Shown: positions 30,822-40,689, numbered from the stretch's first letter. The stretch is DNA of 64,000 bases from Trinickia caryophylli (GCF_034424545.1 NZ_CP139971.1:1860001-1924000); one strand, 5' to 3'. The notes: a model not told the origin generated them from the letters alone. Made by a program: numbers and translations.

Positions 30822-32441
30822 ATGACGCCCCTCGAGGATGCGGTCGTCGACGTGGCGATCGTCGGCGCGGGACTATGCGGTCTCGCGCTCGCTCGCACGC
30901 TGGCGGCGCGCGGCGTGCCGTTCGCACTCGTCGACGCGCGCGAGCGGCTCGGCGGGCGGATGCTGAGCCGTCGTTGCGAAACGAGCGGGCAGATGCTCGA
31001 TCTCGGCCCGACGTGGTTCTGGCCCGATACGGAACCACGCATCGCGGCGCTCGTCGCCGAGCTGGGGCTTTCGAGCGTCGCGCAGCACGATCCCGGCGAC
31101 GCGCTATGGCTGACCGACCCGAACCGCGAGCCCGAACGGCGCGACGAGCCGGGTGGGGTGCATGCGGGCGCGCGGCGCATTGCCGGCGGCATCGCGCACC
31201 TCGTGGATGCACTGGCGGCCGGATTACCCGCCGATTGCGTGATGCTGGGCAGTGCGCTGCGCGTCGTTCGCGATCGCGGCGCGTGGATCGAGCTGCGCTT
31301 CGACGCCGCAGCCGGTTCGCGCGTGCTGCGTGCGCGGAAGATCGTGCTTGCGCTGCCGCCGCGCCTCGTGCGCGAACGGCTCGTGTTCGATCCTCCGCTG
31401 CCGGACGGGTTGGCCGGCGCGCTCGAGGCTACGCCGACCTGGATGGCCGCGGAGGCGAAGGCGCTGACGACGTACGCTACGCCGTTCTGGCGCACGGCGG
31501 GGCATTCGGGCAACGCGTTCGTCCGGCATCCGCAAGCGGCGCTCGGCGAAGTGTTCGACGCGAGCGACCCGGACATGAGCGCGGGTGCGCTTGGCGGCTT
31601 CGTCGCACTTGACGCGGCGCAGCGCGTGCAGTTTGCGAAAGGGATGACGCTGCTCGTCGAGAGCCAGCTTGCACAGCTCTACGGCCGCGACGCGCAGGAC
31701 GGTACATTGCATCTATTCGACTGGGCGGCCGAGCCGTGGACCTGCAGCGACGCCGATTGGGCCGAGCGGGGTGCGGCACCGCAGGCCGATCCGGCGCTGC
31801 GGCGCACATGGTGGTCCGGCCGGCTCCATTTCGGCGGCAGCGAGACGGCGGCGCATGGCGCCGGCCACATGGAAGGCGCACTGGAAGCGGCGGCGCGCAT
31901 CGCCCGTTTGCTCGCGCCGCCGGTGCAGGACAAGGGTGGCGCGAACATCGAGCCTGCGACGCGGGAAGACGCGCTGGCCCGTTTCAAGCAGGTCGCAGCG
32001 GTGTGCCGGGCCGATGCGCCGGAGCATTACCGCAGGCACGTGACACGACTGTTGTCGGGCCAGCGCGTCGAACAACTGACGCAGCATGCGTTGCTCGCGA
32101 CGGTCGAGCAGGTCTACAGCCACGCGCTCGTCGCGCTCGATGCGCTGCTGCCATCGTTGTGCGCGGTGGACGCGGGGGCGCCCGAGGCCGGCCGGCATCC
32201 GCTGACGCGCGTGCTGCTCGCGGCGTTCGACGGCTGGAACCGCGAATTGATCGATGCGGCGCTGGCGTTCAACGGCACGTCGTGTGCGCTGTCGAACTTT
32301 CCGGACGAGCATCGGCCCGACGAAGCATTGCAGCGCGCGATCGCGGCCGATCTCGCCGCGGCCTGGCGCGAGTTCGCGCTCGAGCTGAATGCGCGCCTGC
32401 TGGAATCCGATGCGCATGTCCACGGCGGAGCGCCGGCATGA
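30822..32441 (+). CDS. FAD-dependent amine-oxidase-like protein with extra C-terminal domain
   Basis: A 539-residue protein. The N-terminal dinucleotide motif DVAIVGAGLCGLALARTLAA and ERLGGRMLSR (about 36-45) define the flavin amine oxidase family. The FAD-closing part GSETAAHGAGHMEGALEAAA is near 345. After about residue 370 there is an additional ~165-residue helical domain with no recognised family. The substrate is unknown. The neighbouring ferredoxin could be its redox partner. Confidence 0.8.
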   Translation: MTPLEDAVVDVAIVGAGLCGLALARTLAARGVPFALVDARERLGGRMLSRRCETSGQMLDLGPTWFWPDTEPRIAALVAELGLSSVAQHDPGDALWLTDPNREPERRDEPGGVHAGARRIAGGIAHLVDALAAGLPADCVMLGSALRVVRDRGAWIELRFDAAAGSRVLRARKIVLALPPRLVRERLVFDPPLPDGLAGALEATPTWMAAEAKALTTYATPFWRTAGHSGNAFVRHPQAALGEVFDASDPDMSAGALGGFVALDAAQRVQFAKGMTLLVESQLAQLYGRDAQDGTLHLFDWAAEPWTCSDADWAERGAAPQADPALRRTWWSGRLHFGGSETAAHGAGHMEGALEAAARIARLLAPPVQDKGGANIEPATREDALARFKQVAAVCRADAPEHYRRHVTRLLSGQRVEQLTQHALLATVEQVYSHALVALDALLPSLCAVDAGAPEAGRHPLTRVLLAAFDGWNRELIDAALAFNGTSCALSNFPDEHRPDEALQRAIAADLAAAWREFALELNARLLESDAHVHGGAPA

Positions 32442-32812
32442 GCGACGGCGTGAGGATCGACACGAGCGCGCGGCTCGCGATCATCGAGGGCGCGGGCCTG
32501 GCCGTGGCCACGATCGTCGAGGGGCTGGAACGCGAGGAATTGCTGCGCTCGCGGCTCACGCGTGCCGAGGTGACGGATCAGTTGCGGCGGATCGCCAATG
32601 CGGCGGCCGGCCTCGCGCCGGCAATGCGCGACGCGATGCGCGAAATCGATTGGGACGGATGGCGGCTGATGTGCGAACGGCTCGCGCTCGCGCCGTCCGA
32701 TGCGCTCGACGAAGCGCTCTGGTTCGGCTGCGAGTCGCTGGTGCCGGCCACGCTGCTGTGGTTGCGCGTGCATCGGCAAAGCCATGGTGCGCTGTTCCGG
32801 ATGACGGATTGA
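32438..32812 (+). CDS. unknown helical protein, last gene of the nifB operon
   Basis: A 124-residue, mostly helical protein (AIIEGAGLAVATIVEGLERE, then ELLRSRLTRAEVTDQLRRIA). No family was recognised. It overlaps the amine-oxidase gene by four bases, suggesting that the two act together. Convergent with the minus-strand operon that ends at 32865. Confidence 0.65.
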   Translation: MSDGVRIDTSARLAIIEGAGLAVATIVEGLEREELLRSRLTRAEVTDQLRRIANAAAGLAPAMRDAMREIDWDGWRLMCERLALAPSDALDEALWFGCESLVPATLLWLRVHRQSHGALFRMTD

Positions 32813-32864
32813 CGGCAGTGACCGGATTGACCGATTGATGACGGCGGGCCGGCCGGATCGCTCC

Positions 32865-33101
32865 TTATTTCAGCAGCTTTGTGCGCTCGGCCGCCGAGAA
32901 ATTACTCATATGTCCTTCCCGCGCCGCCTGCCGGCGGGCGGCCGCGACAATCGCCTTGCTGCGCCCCGGCGGTGCGGGCGCGCTGACCTGTTTCTCGAGC
33001 GAGGTGCTGCCGCAGTGCGGGCAGACCGCGGTCGCGCCCGAGCGCACGAGCGCTTCGAAATGCTGGCTGCAGTCGCGGCATACGTAGTCGTGGAGCGGCA
33101 T
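32865..33101 (-). CDS. FmdB-type zinc ribbon protein
   Basis: A 78-residue protein that opens MPLHDYVCRDCSQHFEALV with CVCPHCGSTSLEKQV-like second half: two CxxC knuckles near 8-11 and 27-30 that bind zinc. This is the FmdB regulatory-protein family. The rest is a basic tail. It is the last gene of the globin-led operon. Confidence 0.85.
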   Translation of the reverse strand: MPLHDYVCRDCSQHFEALVRSGATAVCPHCGSTSLEKQVSAPAPPGRSKAIVAAARRQAAREGHMSNFSAAERTKLLK

Positions 33102-33116
33102 CGTCTGGGTCTCCGT

Positions 33117-33548
33117 TCAGGCAGCCGTAGCGGCGCAGCCGTCCATCGCGGCAGCGCAGCCTTCCATCGGGCCGGATATGCCTGCCGTAGTCTGCGCGTC
33201 GAGCCCGATCCAAGCATGCACGCGATCGATGTCGAAGCCGACCATCCGCGCGCCGTCGGCCTCCATCAGCGGGCGGCGGATCAGCAGTGGCTCGGCGAGC
33301 AGCCGCGCCAGCGCATCGTGGGCGGTGAGCAACTCGGGAATGAGCCGCCCCGACTTGACGGCCGGCGCCGCGCGATTGAACCATTCGGACACCGGCAGCG
33401 GTTCGAGGAACGCAAACAGCGCCTTCGGCGTCCACGCCCAGCGCAGCAGGTTGCGCACCTCGAGCGTGTGGCCGGCCGCCGCGAGCAGCGCTTTTTGCTT
33501 CGCGTTGCCGCCGCAGCCGGGTTTCTCATAGAACGTGACATGGGTCAT
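33117..33548 (-). CDS. nifO: ArsC-like nitrogenase-associated protein NifO
   Basis: A 143-residue thioredoxin-fold protein of the ArsC/Spx family. It has HVTFYEKPGCGGNAKQKALL (Cys near 10), then LEVRNLLRWAWTPKALFAFL and a LLIRRPLMEADGARMVGFD segment near 86. The nif version, NifO, is linked to molybdenum use for nitrogenase in Azotobacter. Start ATG 33548. Confidence 0.88.
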   Translation of the reverse strand: MTHVTFYEKPGCGGNAKQKALLAAAGHTLEVRNLLRWAWTPKALFAFLEPLPVSEWFNRAAPAVKSGRLIPELLTAHDALARLLAEPLLIRRPLMEADGARMVGFDIDRVHAWIGLDAQTTAGISGPMEGCAAAMDGCAATAA

Positions 33549-33558
33549 CGACCATCTC

Positions 33559-34329
33559 CTATGCGCATCGGCGCAGCAATTGAAGGCACTCCGGCGTCGC
33601 GGCCATGTCGAGCGCGGTGAAATCGTCCTGCGAACGGATCGAGGGTGACGCGCCGAGCGCGAGCAGCGTGCGTACGACGTCGGCCTTGCCCGACGACGCG
33701 GCATACATCAGGCATGTCGCGCCCGTGAAGTTCATATGGTCGAGCGGCACGCCGGCTTTCGCGAGCGTTTCGATTCCGCGCGGCTCGCCATGCACGCAGG
33801 CGAGCCACAGCGCGTTGTTGCCGTCCGCGTTCGTCGCATCGAGCGGCACACCATGCGCGAGCAGCACATCGACGATGTCGTGCCTGCCGCGCCATGCGGC
33901 GACCATCAACGGCGTGTTGTCGTGCGCGCCGCGCGCGTTCGGGCCCGCGAATCCCGTGCTCGCGAGCCACGCGGCGAGGGCAGGCTCGATCGGCCGGCCG
34001 GACGGATTCGCCTCGGCGACGCTGGCAGCCCATGCGGCATGGCCGCCGATCAGGTCGCATACCTCGGTGAAGCCGAAGTCGGCGAACATGCGCGCCCAGG
34101 TCTGGCTTGCGTTGCCGTGATAGCAGTAGATGAGGATCGGACGGTTGCGTGGCGTGCGCAGCAGCAACGCGTCCTGGTTGTCGCGCGACAGCCGCACTGC
34201 ATCCGGCCAGCCAGTGCGTGCATGGCTGTCGGCGTCACGCACGTCGAGCACGAGTGCGTCCGGATGGTGTAGCCGCCATCCTCCGAGCTCGTTGACCGTG
34301 ACGCGACGAAAGACGCGCTGACCTTTCAT
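33559..34329 (-). CDS. rhodanese domain fused to ankyrin repeats
   Basis: A 256-residue fusion. Residues 1-110 form a rhodanese domain (ALVLDVRDADSHARTGWPDA and PILIYCYHGNASQTWARMFA, with the active-site Cys near 71). Residues 125-250 form three or four ankyrin repeats (AHDNTPLMVAAWRGRHDIVD, NADGNNALWLACVHGEPRGI). A sulfur-transfer domain tied to a protein-binding domain suggests targeted persulfide delivery; that is inference. The start overlaps the SagB-like stop by four bases. Confidence 0.88.
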   Translation of the reverse strand: MKGQRVFRRVTVNELGGWRLHHPDALVLDVRDADSHARTGWPDAVRLSRDNQDALLLRTPRNRPILIYCYHGNASQTWARMFADFGFTEVCDLIGGHAAWAASVAEANPSGRPIEPALAAWLASTGFAGPNARGAHDNTPLMVAAWRGRHDIVDVLLAHGVPLDATNADGNNALWLACVHGEPRGIETLAKAGVPLDHMNFTGATCLMYAASSGKADVVRTLLALGASPSIRSQDDFTALDMAATPECLQLLRRCA

Positions 34330-36005
34330 TGGGGACGCTCCTCGCGGGCCGGGCCGTAGGGCGGCTCGCTGACGATGCGTGGATCGGCGAGCGGCAGACC
34401 GACGCTGAAGTGATAGAGGACTTGCCAGCCGGGCTCCGGCGATGCATCCAGCCCGAGGAGCGCATGAACCGGATCGTCGAAGTAACAGCCAATGCCGGTG
34501 CCGCGCAGGCCGGCCGCCTCGGCCTCCATGTAGAGCACTTGGCCGATGTGTCCCGCTTCGCGCAGCAGCGCGCGGTATTGGTGCGGCTCGCGATCGACGT
34601 GCGGCCGGTACGCGCCGACGAGCGCGACGACGAACATCGCGTCCGCGCCGATTGCCTGGTGGCAGCTCAACGTACGCAACGTGCCCGCGAGCGCCGGGTT
34701 GACCGCAAGGCAATAGAGCGGCAGATCCGGCGGTGCCGCGTGCACGGGCTCGAGCGGGAGCGATGCGAAGGCCGCCTGCAGCGCCGTACGGGTGCTGGGA
34801 TCGCGCAGCAGCAGGTACGCGCCGGGCTCGAGGCCGTCGACGCGATGCGCGAACAACACCGGATGCACGCGGGCCGGCGAGCATGCGATATCCCATGGCA
34901 CGGGTGCCGGCCCGGCGTCGGTGCCCGGCAGCAATGCCTCGACGATCGGCCAGAACCGTTTTGCGTCGAGGCGCGCACGACGGTCGAAATGCTGCGCGCT
35001 GCGTCGCGCGCGGATGAGCGTCGACGCGCGTGCGTTGGTGTCGGGTAAGCGCCGCCGGCCACCGGCGGGAGGCAGCTGCGCCACGGCCACGTTGGGCGCG
35101 GTGCGGCGCGACGCATGCGCGACGGCGTCGATCACGGGCCAGCGATACATCGGATGGGCGTCTAACCGGTTTGCGCGGCCGTGCCACGCGGCGCTCGACA
35201 TCCATGCAAGCGGATCGTCGTCGTACGACGGGCCAGCATCGTCATGCAGCAATTCGAACAGCGCTTCCGGTTCCTCGCGCTCCGCATCGCCGAAATCGCC
35301 GGCGCGGTCGAGGCCGAGACACGCGGAGATCGCATGATGGCCCGGCGCGACCTCGCGGATGCGCCAGCCGAGCACGGCTGCCGCGTAGCGCAGCGCACCC
35401 AACGCATGCCCGATGTCGAGCTGGCAGTAGCGGAACGCGCGCTCGCCGTATTTCCACGCTTCGCGCCAGTGAATCGAGCTGAAGCCGACAATCAGGCGCG
35501 TGCGTGCCGAGGGCGGGCACGCACGGGGGGCGGACGGTGCAGCGCGCCGCTCGAGCGCGTGTGCTTGCGGCGCGTAATGGTAGAGACCGTCGTCGAGATC
35601 CACGACACCGTGCGCGAGCAGATACACCTCGGTCGGATGAAGATTGCCGCTCGACGGATTGCAGCGCAGCGCCCAGCGGTCCGGACCGGATCGTTTCCAT
35701 GCCGACAACGCGAACGACAGCTCGAACAACAAGCCGATGCTGTCGACGCAGGCGGGCCGCCGGGCGACGGCGCCCGGCGTAAACAGGCTGTCCCAGCGGG
35801 TCGTGTCGGTGTCGGCGGGAAGCGGCAATGACGTGACCGGCGCGCCGGCGAAGCGCCGGAACGGTGCGGGCTGCGCGTCCCAGTCGAGCGTCTCCGGTCC
35901 GGCCGCATAGCGCTCGAACCGATGCTTGGTCCGCTCGTGGTAGGCGAGCACGACCGACGCGGCATCGGCCTCGGCGCAAGCCGCCGGGACGGCGAACTTG
36001 CTCAT
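34326..36005 (-). CDS. SagB/ThcOx-type double nitroreductase
   Basis: A 559-residue protein made of two nitroreductase-like halves (FMN-binding). The first half has SAWKRSGPDRWALRCNPSSG, NLHPTEVYLLAHGVVDLDDG near 122, and the second has LREAGHIGQVLYMEAEAAGL near 490 and GIGCYFDDPVHALLGLD. SagB-family enzymes oxidise azolines in peptide natural products, but no precursor peptide or cyclodehydratase is nearby. Here a redox role tied to nitrogenase is more likely. It overlaps both neighbours by four bases. Confidence 0.8.
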   Translation of the reverse strand: MSKFAVPAACAEADAASVVLAYHERTKHRFERYAAGPETLDWDAQPAPFRRFAGAPVTSLPLPADTDTTRWDSLFTPGAVARRPACVDSIGLLFELSFALSAWKRSGPDRWALRCNPSSGNLHPTEVYLLAHGVVDLDDGLYHYAPQAHALERRAAPSAPRACPPSARTRLIVGFSSIHWREAWKYGERAFRYCQLDIGHALGALRYAAAVLGWRIREVAPGHHAISACLGLDRAGDFGDAEREEPEALFELLHDDAGPSYDDDPLAWMSSAAWHGRANRLDAHPMYRWPVIDAVAHASRRTAPNVAVAQLPPAGGRRRLPDTNARASTLIRARRSAQHFDRRARLDAKRFWPIVEALLPGTDAGPAPVPWDIACSPARVHPVLFAHRVDGLEPGAYLLLRDPSTRTALQAAFASLPLEPVHAAPPDLPLYCLAVNPALAGTLRTLSCHQAIGADAMFVVALVGAYRPHVDREPHQYRALLREAGHIGQVLYMEAEAAGLRGTGIGCYFDDPVHALLGLDASPEPGWQVLYHFSVGLPLADPRIVSEPPYGPAREERPQ

Positions 36006-36655
36006 GCGGGTTCGTCCAGAAGGCGAGCGGCCGCTTCGGGTGCTGGCCGGGCCGGCTCGCCGGCGATGCGGGCCGCGGCCCTGCGCGCAGGCGAGCCGGC
36101 ACCCCGGGTGCCGAGACGGCGCGCCGCGCGCAGTAATTGCAGCCCGCGGTCGGCGGCCATGTCGAGCGCGCTGCGGCCGTCCGGCGCGACCAGCGTTTCG
36201 CTCGCGCCGTGCGCGAGCAGCAACTGCATCACTTCCATCTGCCCGCTTGCAGCGGCCTGCATCAGGCACGTGATGTCCTCGTCGTTCGTATGATCGACGT
36301 CGATGCCGGCGTCGATCAGGCGCAGAATCGGAGCCGGCGTGCCGCCGACGCATGCATGCCAGAGCGCGTCGTTGCCCGCGTCATCGCACGCGTCGAGCCG
36401 TGCGCCCGCGACGAGCAGCGCATCGACCACGCCGTCCTCGCCCTGCAGCGCGGCCAGCATCAGCGGCGTCAGCCCCTCTGCGGCGCGCGAGTGCAGATCG
36501 GGAAAGTCGTGCCATGCGAGCCACGTGGCGAGCGCGGCCGGCATGGTGTCGTGCCGCACGTCGTCGTGTGGTGTCGCGTGTTCGGCTACGTGTTCGACTG
36601 CGCGACGGACGCCACCGGTTCGCGCGGCGGAAACAGAGAGAATGGGCAGGGGCAT
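36002..36655 (-). CDS. ankyrin repeat protein
   Basis: A 217-residue protein with about four ankyrin repeats from residue 55 on: AAEGLTPLMLAALQGEDGVV, DAGNDALWHACVGGTPAPIL, NDEDITCLMQAAASGQMEVM, PDGRSALDMAADRGLQLL. The C-terminal ~40 residues are Ala/Arg-rich. It has no catalytic domain. It resembles the ankyrin half of the rhodanese fusion two genes away, so the two may come from duplication. Confidence 0.85.
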   Translation of the reverse strand: MPLPILSVSAARTGGVRRAVEHVAEHATPHDDVRHDTMPAALATWLAWHDFPDLHSRAAEGLTPLMLAALQGEDGVVDALLVAGARLDACDDAGNDALWHACVGGTPAPILRLIDAGIDVDHTNDEDITCLMQAAASGQMEVMQLLLAHGASETLVAPDGRSALDMAADRGLQLLRAARRLGTRGAGSPARRAAARIAGEPARPAPEAAARLLDEPA

Positions 36656-36687
36656 GTTCGTGCTCCGAAGCGGGGTGGCAGACGGGA

Positions 36688-37296
36688 TCAGACCGGCCGG
36701 TTCTCGTTCGGATTGCGCACCGGTCCCATCAATTCGAGCCCTTCCGCGTAGGTGATCGTGTCGAACGTGACGTCGAACTTGATTGCGGCGTCGGCGACCG
36801 CGTCGAGCTTGCCTGCCGTGTCCTTCTTCTTCAGCTCGTTCTTCTCGAGATAGAGCAGCTCGAGCATCTCGTTGTAGACCGTGCTCTCGAGAATCGGCAG
36901 CACATAGAACAACGCGCCCTTGTACGGCACCTGGTAGCGCTTGCTCAGGTCGATGTTGTCGCAGAACAGGAAGTACTTGCCGCCAGCCGACAGCGTATCG
37001 CTGAGCACTTCGGCAACGTCCTTCAGGTGCTCGAAGCTCAACAGCCAGCCGGCGAAGAACGGCAGATGCGACTCGCCGATCGTCGCCACGGACATCACCT
37101 GGTCGCACGACAGCTCGGGCGGGCGCGCTTCGTCGGCGAGTTTCGGCGCAAAACGCAGCGCCAGCTCGCCGCGGAATCCGACGCGCCCGAACACGTTCGT
37201 GAGCCCCTTGAAAACGGGGTTGAGCAGACGGCCTTCAGCCTCGAGCCGGGCGAACGCGGTGTCGTCGAGCGTCTTGCGGGTGAGCGTGTCGGTCAT
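36688..37296 (-). CDS. unknown protein between globin and ankyrin genes
   Basis: A 202-residue soluble protein with no signal peptide and no family that I recognise. It contains FGRVGFRGELALRFAPKLAD, FAGWLLSFEHLKDVAEVLSD and YKGALFYVLPILESTVYNEM. AAGGA lies upstream of ATG 37296. Its place, second in an operon that diverges from nifH, suggests a nitrogenase-linked role. Confidence 0.65.
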   Translation of the reverse strand: MTDTLTRKTLDDTAFARLEAEGRLLNPVFKGLTNVFGRVGFRGELALRFAPKLADEARPPELSCDQVMSVATIGESHLPFFAGWLLSFEHLKDVAEVLSDTLSAGGKYFLFCDNIDLSKRYQVPYKGALFYVLPILESTVYNEMLELLYLEKNELKKKDTAGKLDAVADAAIKFDVTFDTITYAEGLELMGPVRNPNENRPV

Positions 37297-37344
37297 GATG
37301 GAAAAATCCTTGGTGTCGTCAAAGGTGAGGGTGGGCGCTGAAGG

Positions 37345-37764
37345 TCATCGCCCGGTGTTGCGCAGCCAATCGGCCAATCTGGAGAACGCCTGCATGAGCT
37401 CGTCGCGCAGTACCGGCTCGACGCCGGTTTCGTCGAGCGCCGCGCCCATGCATGCGAGCCACGCATTGCGCTCGGCCACGCCGATCGGGAACGCGGCGTG
37501 TCGCATCCGCAGGCGCGGGTGCCCGCGCTCGGCGGAATAGCGCTGCGGGCCGCCGAGCCATTCGCACAGATATTTGATGAGCACGGTCTTGACGGGCCCG
37601 AGATCCGGACCGTGCATCGCGCGAATGCCGGCAGCATCGGGCCGTGTGTCCATCTGACGATAGAACGCTTCGACGAGGCGCGTGACCGCGACCTCGCCGC
37701 CGATGCGTGCGAACGGTGGTATCTGCGGCTGTAGAGCTTCGACTGACTGGGCGGGCGTGTTCAT
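37345..37764 (-). CDS. group II truncated haemoglobin
   Basis: A 139-residue truncated globin. FYRQMDTRPDAAGIRAMHG, then YLCEWLGGPQRYSAERGHPR (proximal His in the GHPRLR context) and WLACMGAALDETGVEPVLRD match the YjbI/GlbO type. It binds oxygen or NO and could protect nitrogenase or feed respiration. Start ATG 37764 lacks a clear ribosome site and lies only about two bases after the transcription start predicted from the -24/-12 match, so a leaderless message is possible. Confidence 0.92.
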   Translation of the reverse strand: MNTPAQSVEALQPQIPPFARIGGEVAVTRLVEAFYRQMDTRPDAAGIRAMHGPDLGPVKTVLIKYLCEWLGGPQRYSAERGHPRLRMRHAAFPIGVAERNAWLACMGAALDETGVEPVLRDELMQAFSRLADWLRNTGR

Positions 37765-37776
37765 GGTCGTTGCATT

Positions 37777-37792
37777 TGCAACAACTGTACCA
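37777..37792 (-). promoter_or_regulatory. candidate sigma-54 promoter of the globin operon
   Basis: The minus strand reads TGGTACAGTTGTTGCA: GG/GC spacing is right, the -12 box TTGCA is perfect, and the -24 box has two changes (T for C, A for G). It would start transcription near 37766, almost at the globin ATG. Confidence 0.5.
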
Positions 37793-37909
37793 ACCGCGCT
37801 CTCGCGCGACCCAGCCGCTGGAGATCCCGGCATGTCCGACAAAGCGTGCCCCGCCCCCAACCTGTGTCGCGTGTCGTTTGCGACGAAGCACGCAGCGTTT
37901 GTCGGGAAC

Positions 37910-37925
37910 GTGACACGGTGCCGGG
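37910..37925. promoter_or_regulatory. NifA upstream activator site between nifH and the globin operon
   Basis: TGTCGGGAACGTGACA is a perfect TGT-N10-ACA. It lies about 91 bases from the nifH -24 element and about 127 from the candidate globin -24 element, so one site could serve both divergent promoters. Confidence 0.85.
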
Positions 37926-38007
37926 TGGGGATGCTGATCCCGTGCGCCAGCCCGAAAACCCTTTGTGGCGCGGGGTTACGTGCCGCGGGTCAGCTTATCG
38001 GATCGAT

Positions 38008-38023
38008 TGGCACGAAAGCTGCA
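38008..38023 (+). promoter_or_regulatory. sigma-54 promoter of nifHDK
   Basis: TGGCACGAAAGCTGCA has a perfect -24 box and CTGCA for TTGCA at -12, with exact GG/GC spacing. Predicted start near 38035 leaves a leader of about 130 bases before nifH. Confidence 0.85.
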
Positions 38024-38107
38024 GAAGTGCCGCCCGCGCGGACAATCTCCGGCCGATGCGTGCGGCAACAGAAGAAGACCAAAGGCAAAACGGACACGGC
38101 AGGCTGA

Positions 38108-39046
<939 letters not shown>

Positions 39047-39057
39047 CGAGCGCCGCA

Positions 39058-39094
39058 CGACCGCCCTGCCGGGCAATGCGCGGCCGGGCGGTCG
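39058..39094 (+). other. intercistronic hairpin nifH-nifD
   Basis: CGACCGCCC at 39058-39066 and GGGCGGTCG at 39086-39094 form a perfect 9-bp stem. No T-run follows, so it is not a standard terminator. A role in mRNA processing or stability, raising NifH over NifDK, is likely but inferred. Confidence 0.6.
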
Positions 39095-39128
39095 CCGGTG
39101 ACGACATTCCTCACATATGGAGCAACTC

Positions 39129-40592
39129 ATGACCGCCACGGTTGAAGAGCGCAAGGCCGCGAACAAGGCCCTGATCGACGAAGTGCTGAAGGCCTATCCG
39201 GAGAAGATGGCCAAGCGGCGCGCCAAGCATTTGGGCACCTTCGAGGAAGGCAAGCCCGACTGTGGCGTGAAATCCAACATCAAGTCGCTGCCCGGCGTGA
39301 TGACGATCCGCGGCTGCGCATATGCCGGCTCGAAGGGCGTCGTCTGGGGGCCGATCAAGGACATGATCCACATCAGCCACGGCCCGGTGGGCTGCGGCCA
39401 GTATTCGTGGGCCGCGCGTCGCAATTACTACATCGGCACCACGGGCATCGACACGTTTGTCACGATGCAGTTCACGTCCGACTTCCAGGAAAAGGACATC
39501 GTGTTCGGCGGCGACAAGAAGCTCGACAAGATCATCGACGAGATTCAGGCGCTGTTCCCTCTGAACAAGGGCATCTCGATCCAGAGCGAGTGCCCGATCG
39601 GCCTGATCGGCGACGACATCGAGGCCGTGTCGAAGAAGAAGAGCAAGGAATATGAAGGGCACACGATCGTGCCGGTGCGCTGCGAAGGCTTTCGCGGCGT
39701 GTCGCAATCGCTCGGCCACCACCTCGCGAACGATGCGATCCGCGACTGGGTGTTCGACAAGACCGATCCGAACAAGCGTCCCGATTTTGTGTCGACGCCC
39801 TATGACGTCGCGATCATCGGCGACTACAACATCGGCGGCGACGCATGGTCGAGCCGCATCCTGCTCGAAGAGATCGGCCTGCGCGTGATCGCGCAATGGT
39901 CGGGCGACGGCTCGATCGCCGAGCTGGAGAACACGCCGAAGGCGAAGCTCAACGTGCTGCACTGCTACCGGTCGATGAACTACATCAGCCGGCACATGGA
40001 AGAAAAGTACGGCATTCCCTGGGTCGAATACAACTTCTTCGGCCCGACGATGATCGAGAAGAGCCTGCGCGAAATCGCGAGCCATTTCGACGACACGATC
40101 AAGGCGAACGCCGAGAAGGTGATCGCGAAGTACCGTCCGCTGATGGACGCGGTGATCGCGAAGTTCAAGCCGCGCCTGCAGGGCAAGAAGGTGATGCTGT
40201 TCGTGGGCGGCCTGCGCCCGCGCCACGTGATCGGCGCGTACGAGGATCTCGGCATGGACGTGGTCGGCACCGGCTACGAGTTCGGTCACAACGACGACTA
40301 CCAGCGCACGACGCACTACGTGAAGGACGGCACGTTGATTTATGACGACGTGACGGGCTACGAGTTCGAGAAATTCGTCGAGCAGGTGCAACCGGACCTC
40401 GTCGGTTCCGGGATCAAGGAAAAGTACGTGTTCCAGAAGATGGGCGTGCCGTTCCGCCAGATGCACAGCTGGGATTACTCGGGCCCGTACCACGGTTACG
40501 ACGGCTTCGCGATCTTCGCACGCGACATGGACATGGCGATTTCGAGCCCTGTCTGGGGCCTCGCCAAGGCACCGTGGAAGAAGGTTGCCTGA
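39129..40592 (+). CDS. nifD: nitrogenase MoFe protein alpha chain NifD
   Basis: A 487-residue alpha subunit that binds FeMo-co. P-cluster ligands appear in [12 protein letters not shown] near 63, [10 protein letters not shown] near 89 and [11 protein letters not shown] near 155. The FeMo-co ligands are the Cys of [10 protein letters not shown] near 279 and the His of [12 protein letters not shown] near 446. Start ATG 39129 is preferred over 39117, because GGAG sits 6 bases upstream of it while 39117 has no ribosome site. Confidence 0.99.
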   Translation: MTATVEERKAANKALIDEVLKAYPEKMAKRRAKHLGTFEEGKPDCGVKSNIKSLPGVMTIRGCAYAGSKGVVWGPIKDMIHISHGPVGCGQYSWAARRNYYIGTTGIDTFVTMQFTSDFQEKDIVFGGDKKLDKIIDEIQALFPLNKGISIQSECPIGLIGDDIEAVSKKKSKEYEGHTIVPVRCEGFRGVSQSLGHHLANDAIRDWVFDKTDPNKRPDFVSTPYDVAIIGDYNIGGDAWSSRILLEEIGLRVIAQWSGDGSIAELENTPKAKLNVLHCYRSMNYISRHMEEKYGIPWVEYNFFGPTMIEKSLREIASHFDDTIKANAEKVIAKYRPLMDAVIAKFKPRLQGKKVMLFVGGLRPRHVIGAYEDLGMDVVGTGYEFGHNDDYQRTTHYVKDGTLIYDDVTGYEFEKFVEQVQPDLVGSGIKEKYVFQKMGVPFRQMHSWDYSGPYHGYDGFAIFARDMDMAISSPVWGLAKAPWKKVA

Positions 40593-40618
40593 GTACGACG
40601 TTCGGCATTGCGCAGCAT

Positions 40619-40660
40619 GCCGGCGGCCAGCGGTCGATGATCGCAGTGCCGGCCGCCGGC
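40619..40660 (+). other. intercistronic hairpin nifD-nifK
   Basis: GCCGGCGGCC at 40619-40628 pairs perfectly with GGCCGCCGGC at 40651-40660 around a 22-base loop. There is no T-run. It parallels the hairpin between nifH and nifD. Confidence 0.6.
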
Positions 40661-40689
40661 CCACAGGTTTATCGAAACAGGAGTAAGTC

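Noticed and set aside
34326..36005. A thiazole/oxazole-modified peptide cluster because of the SagB-like gene
   Set aside because: No cyclodehydratase, protease or small precursor peptide was found in the neighbouring genes.
37769..37782. GTTG-N6-CAAC palindrome shared by both globin gene upstream regions (also 48868-48881)
   Set aside because: At 48868 the bases are part of the better ModE match and at 37769 they overlap the -12 box. Arms of four bases are too short to call an NO-responsive site.
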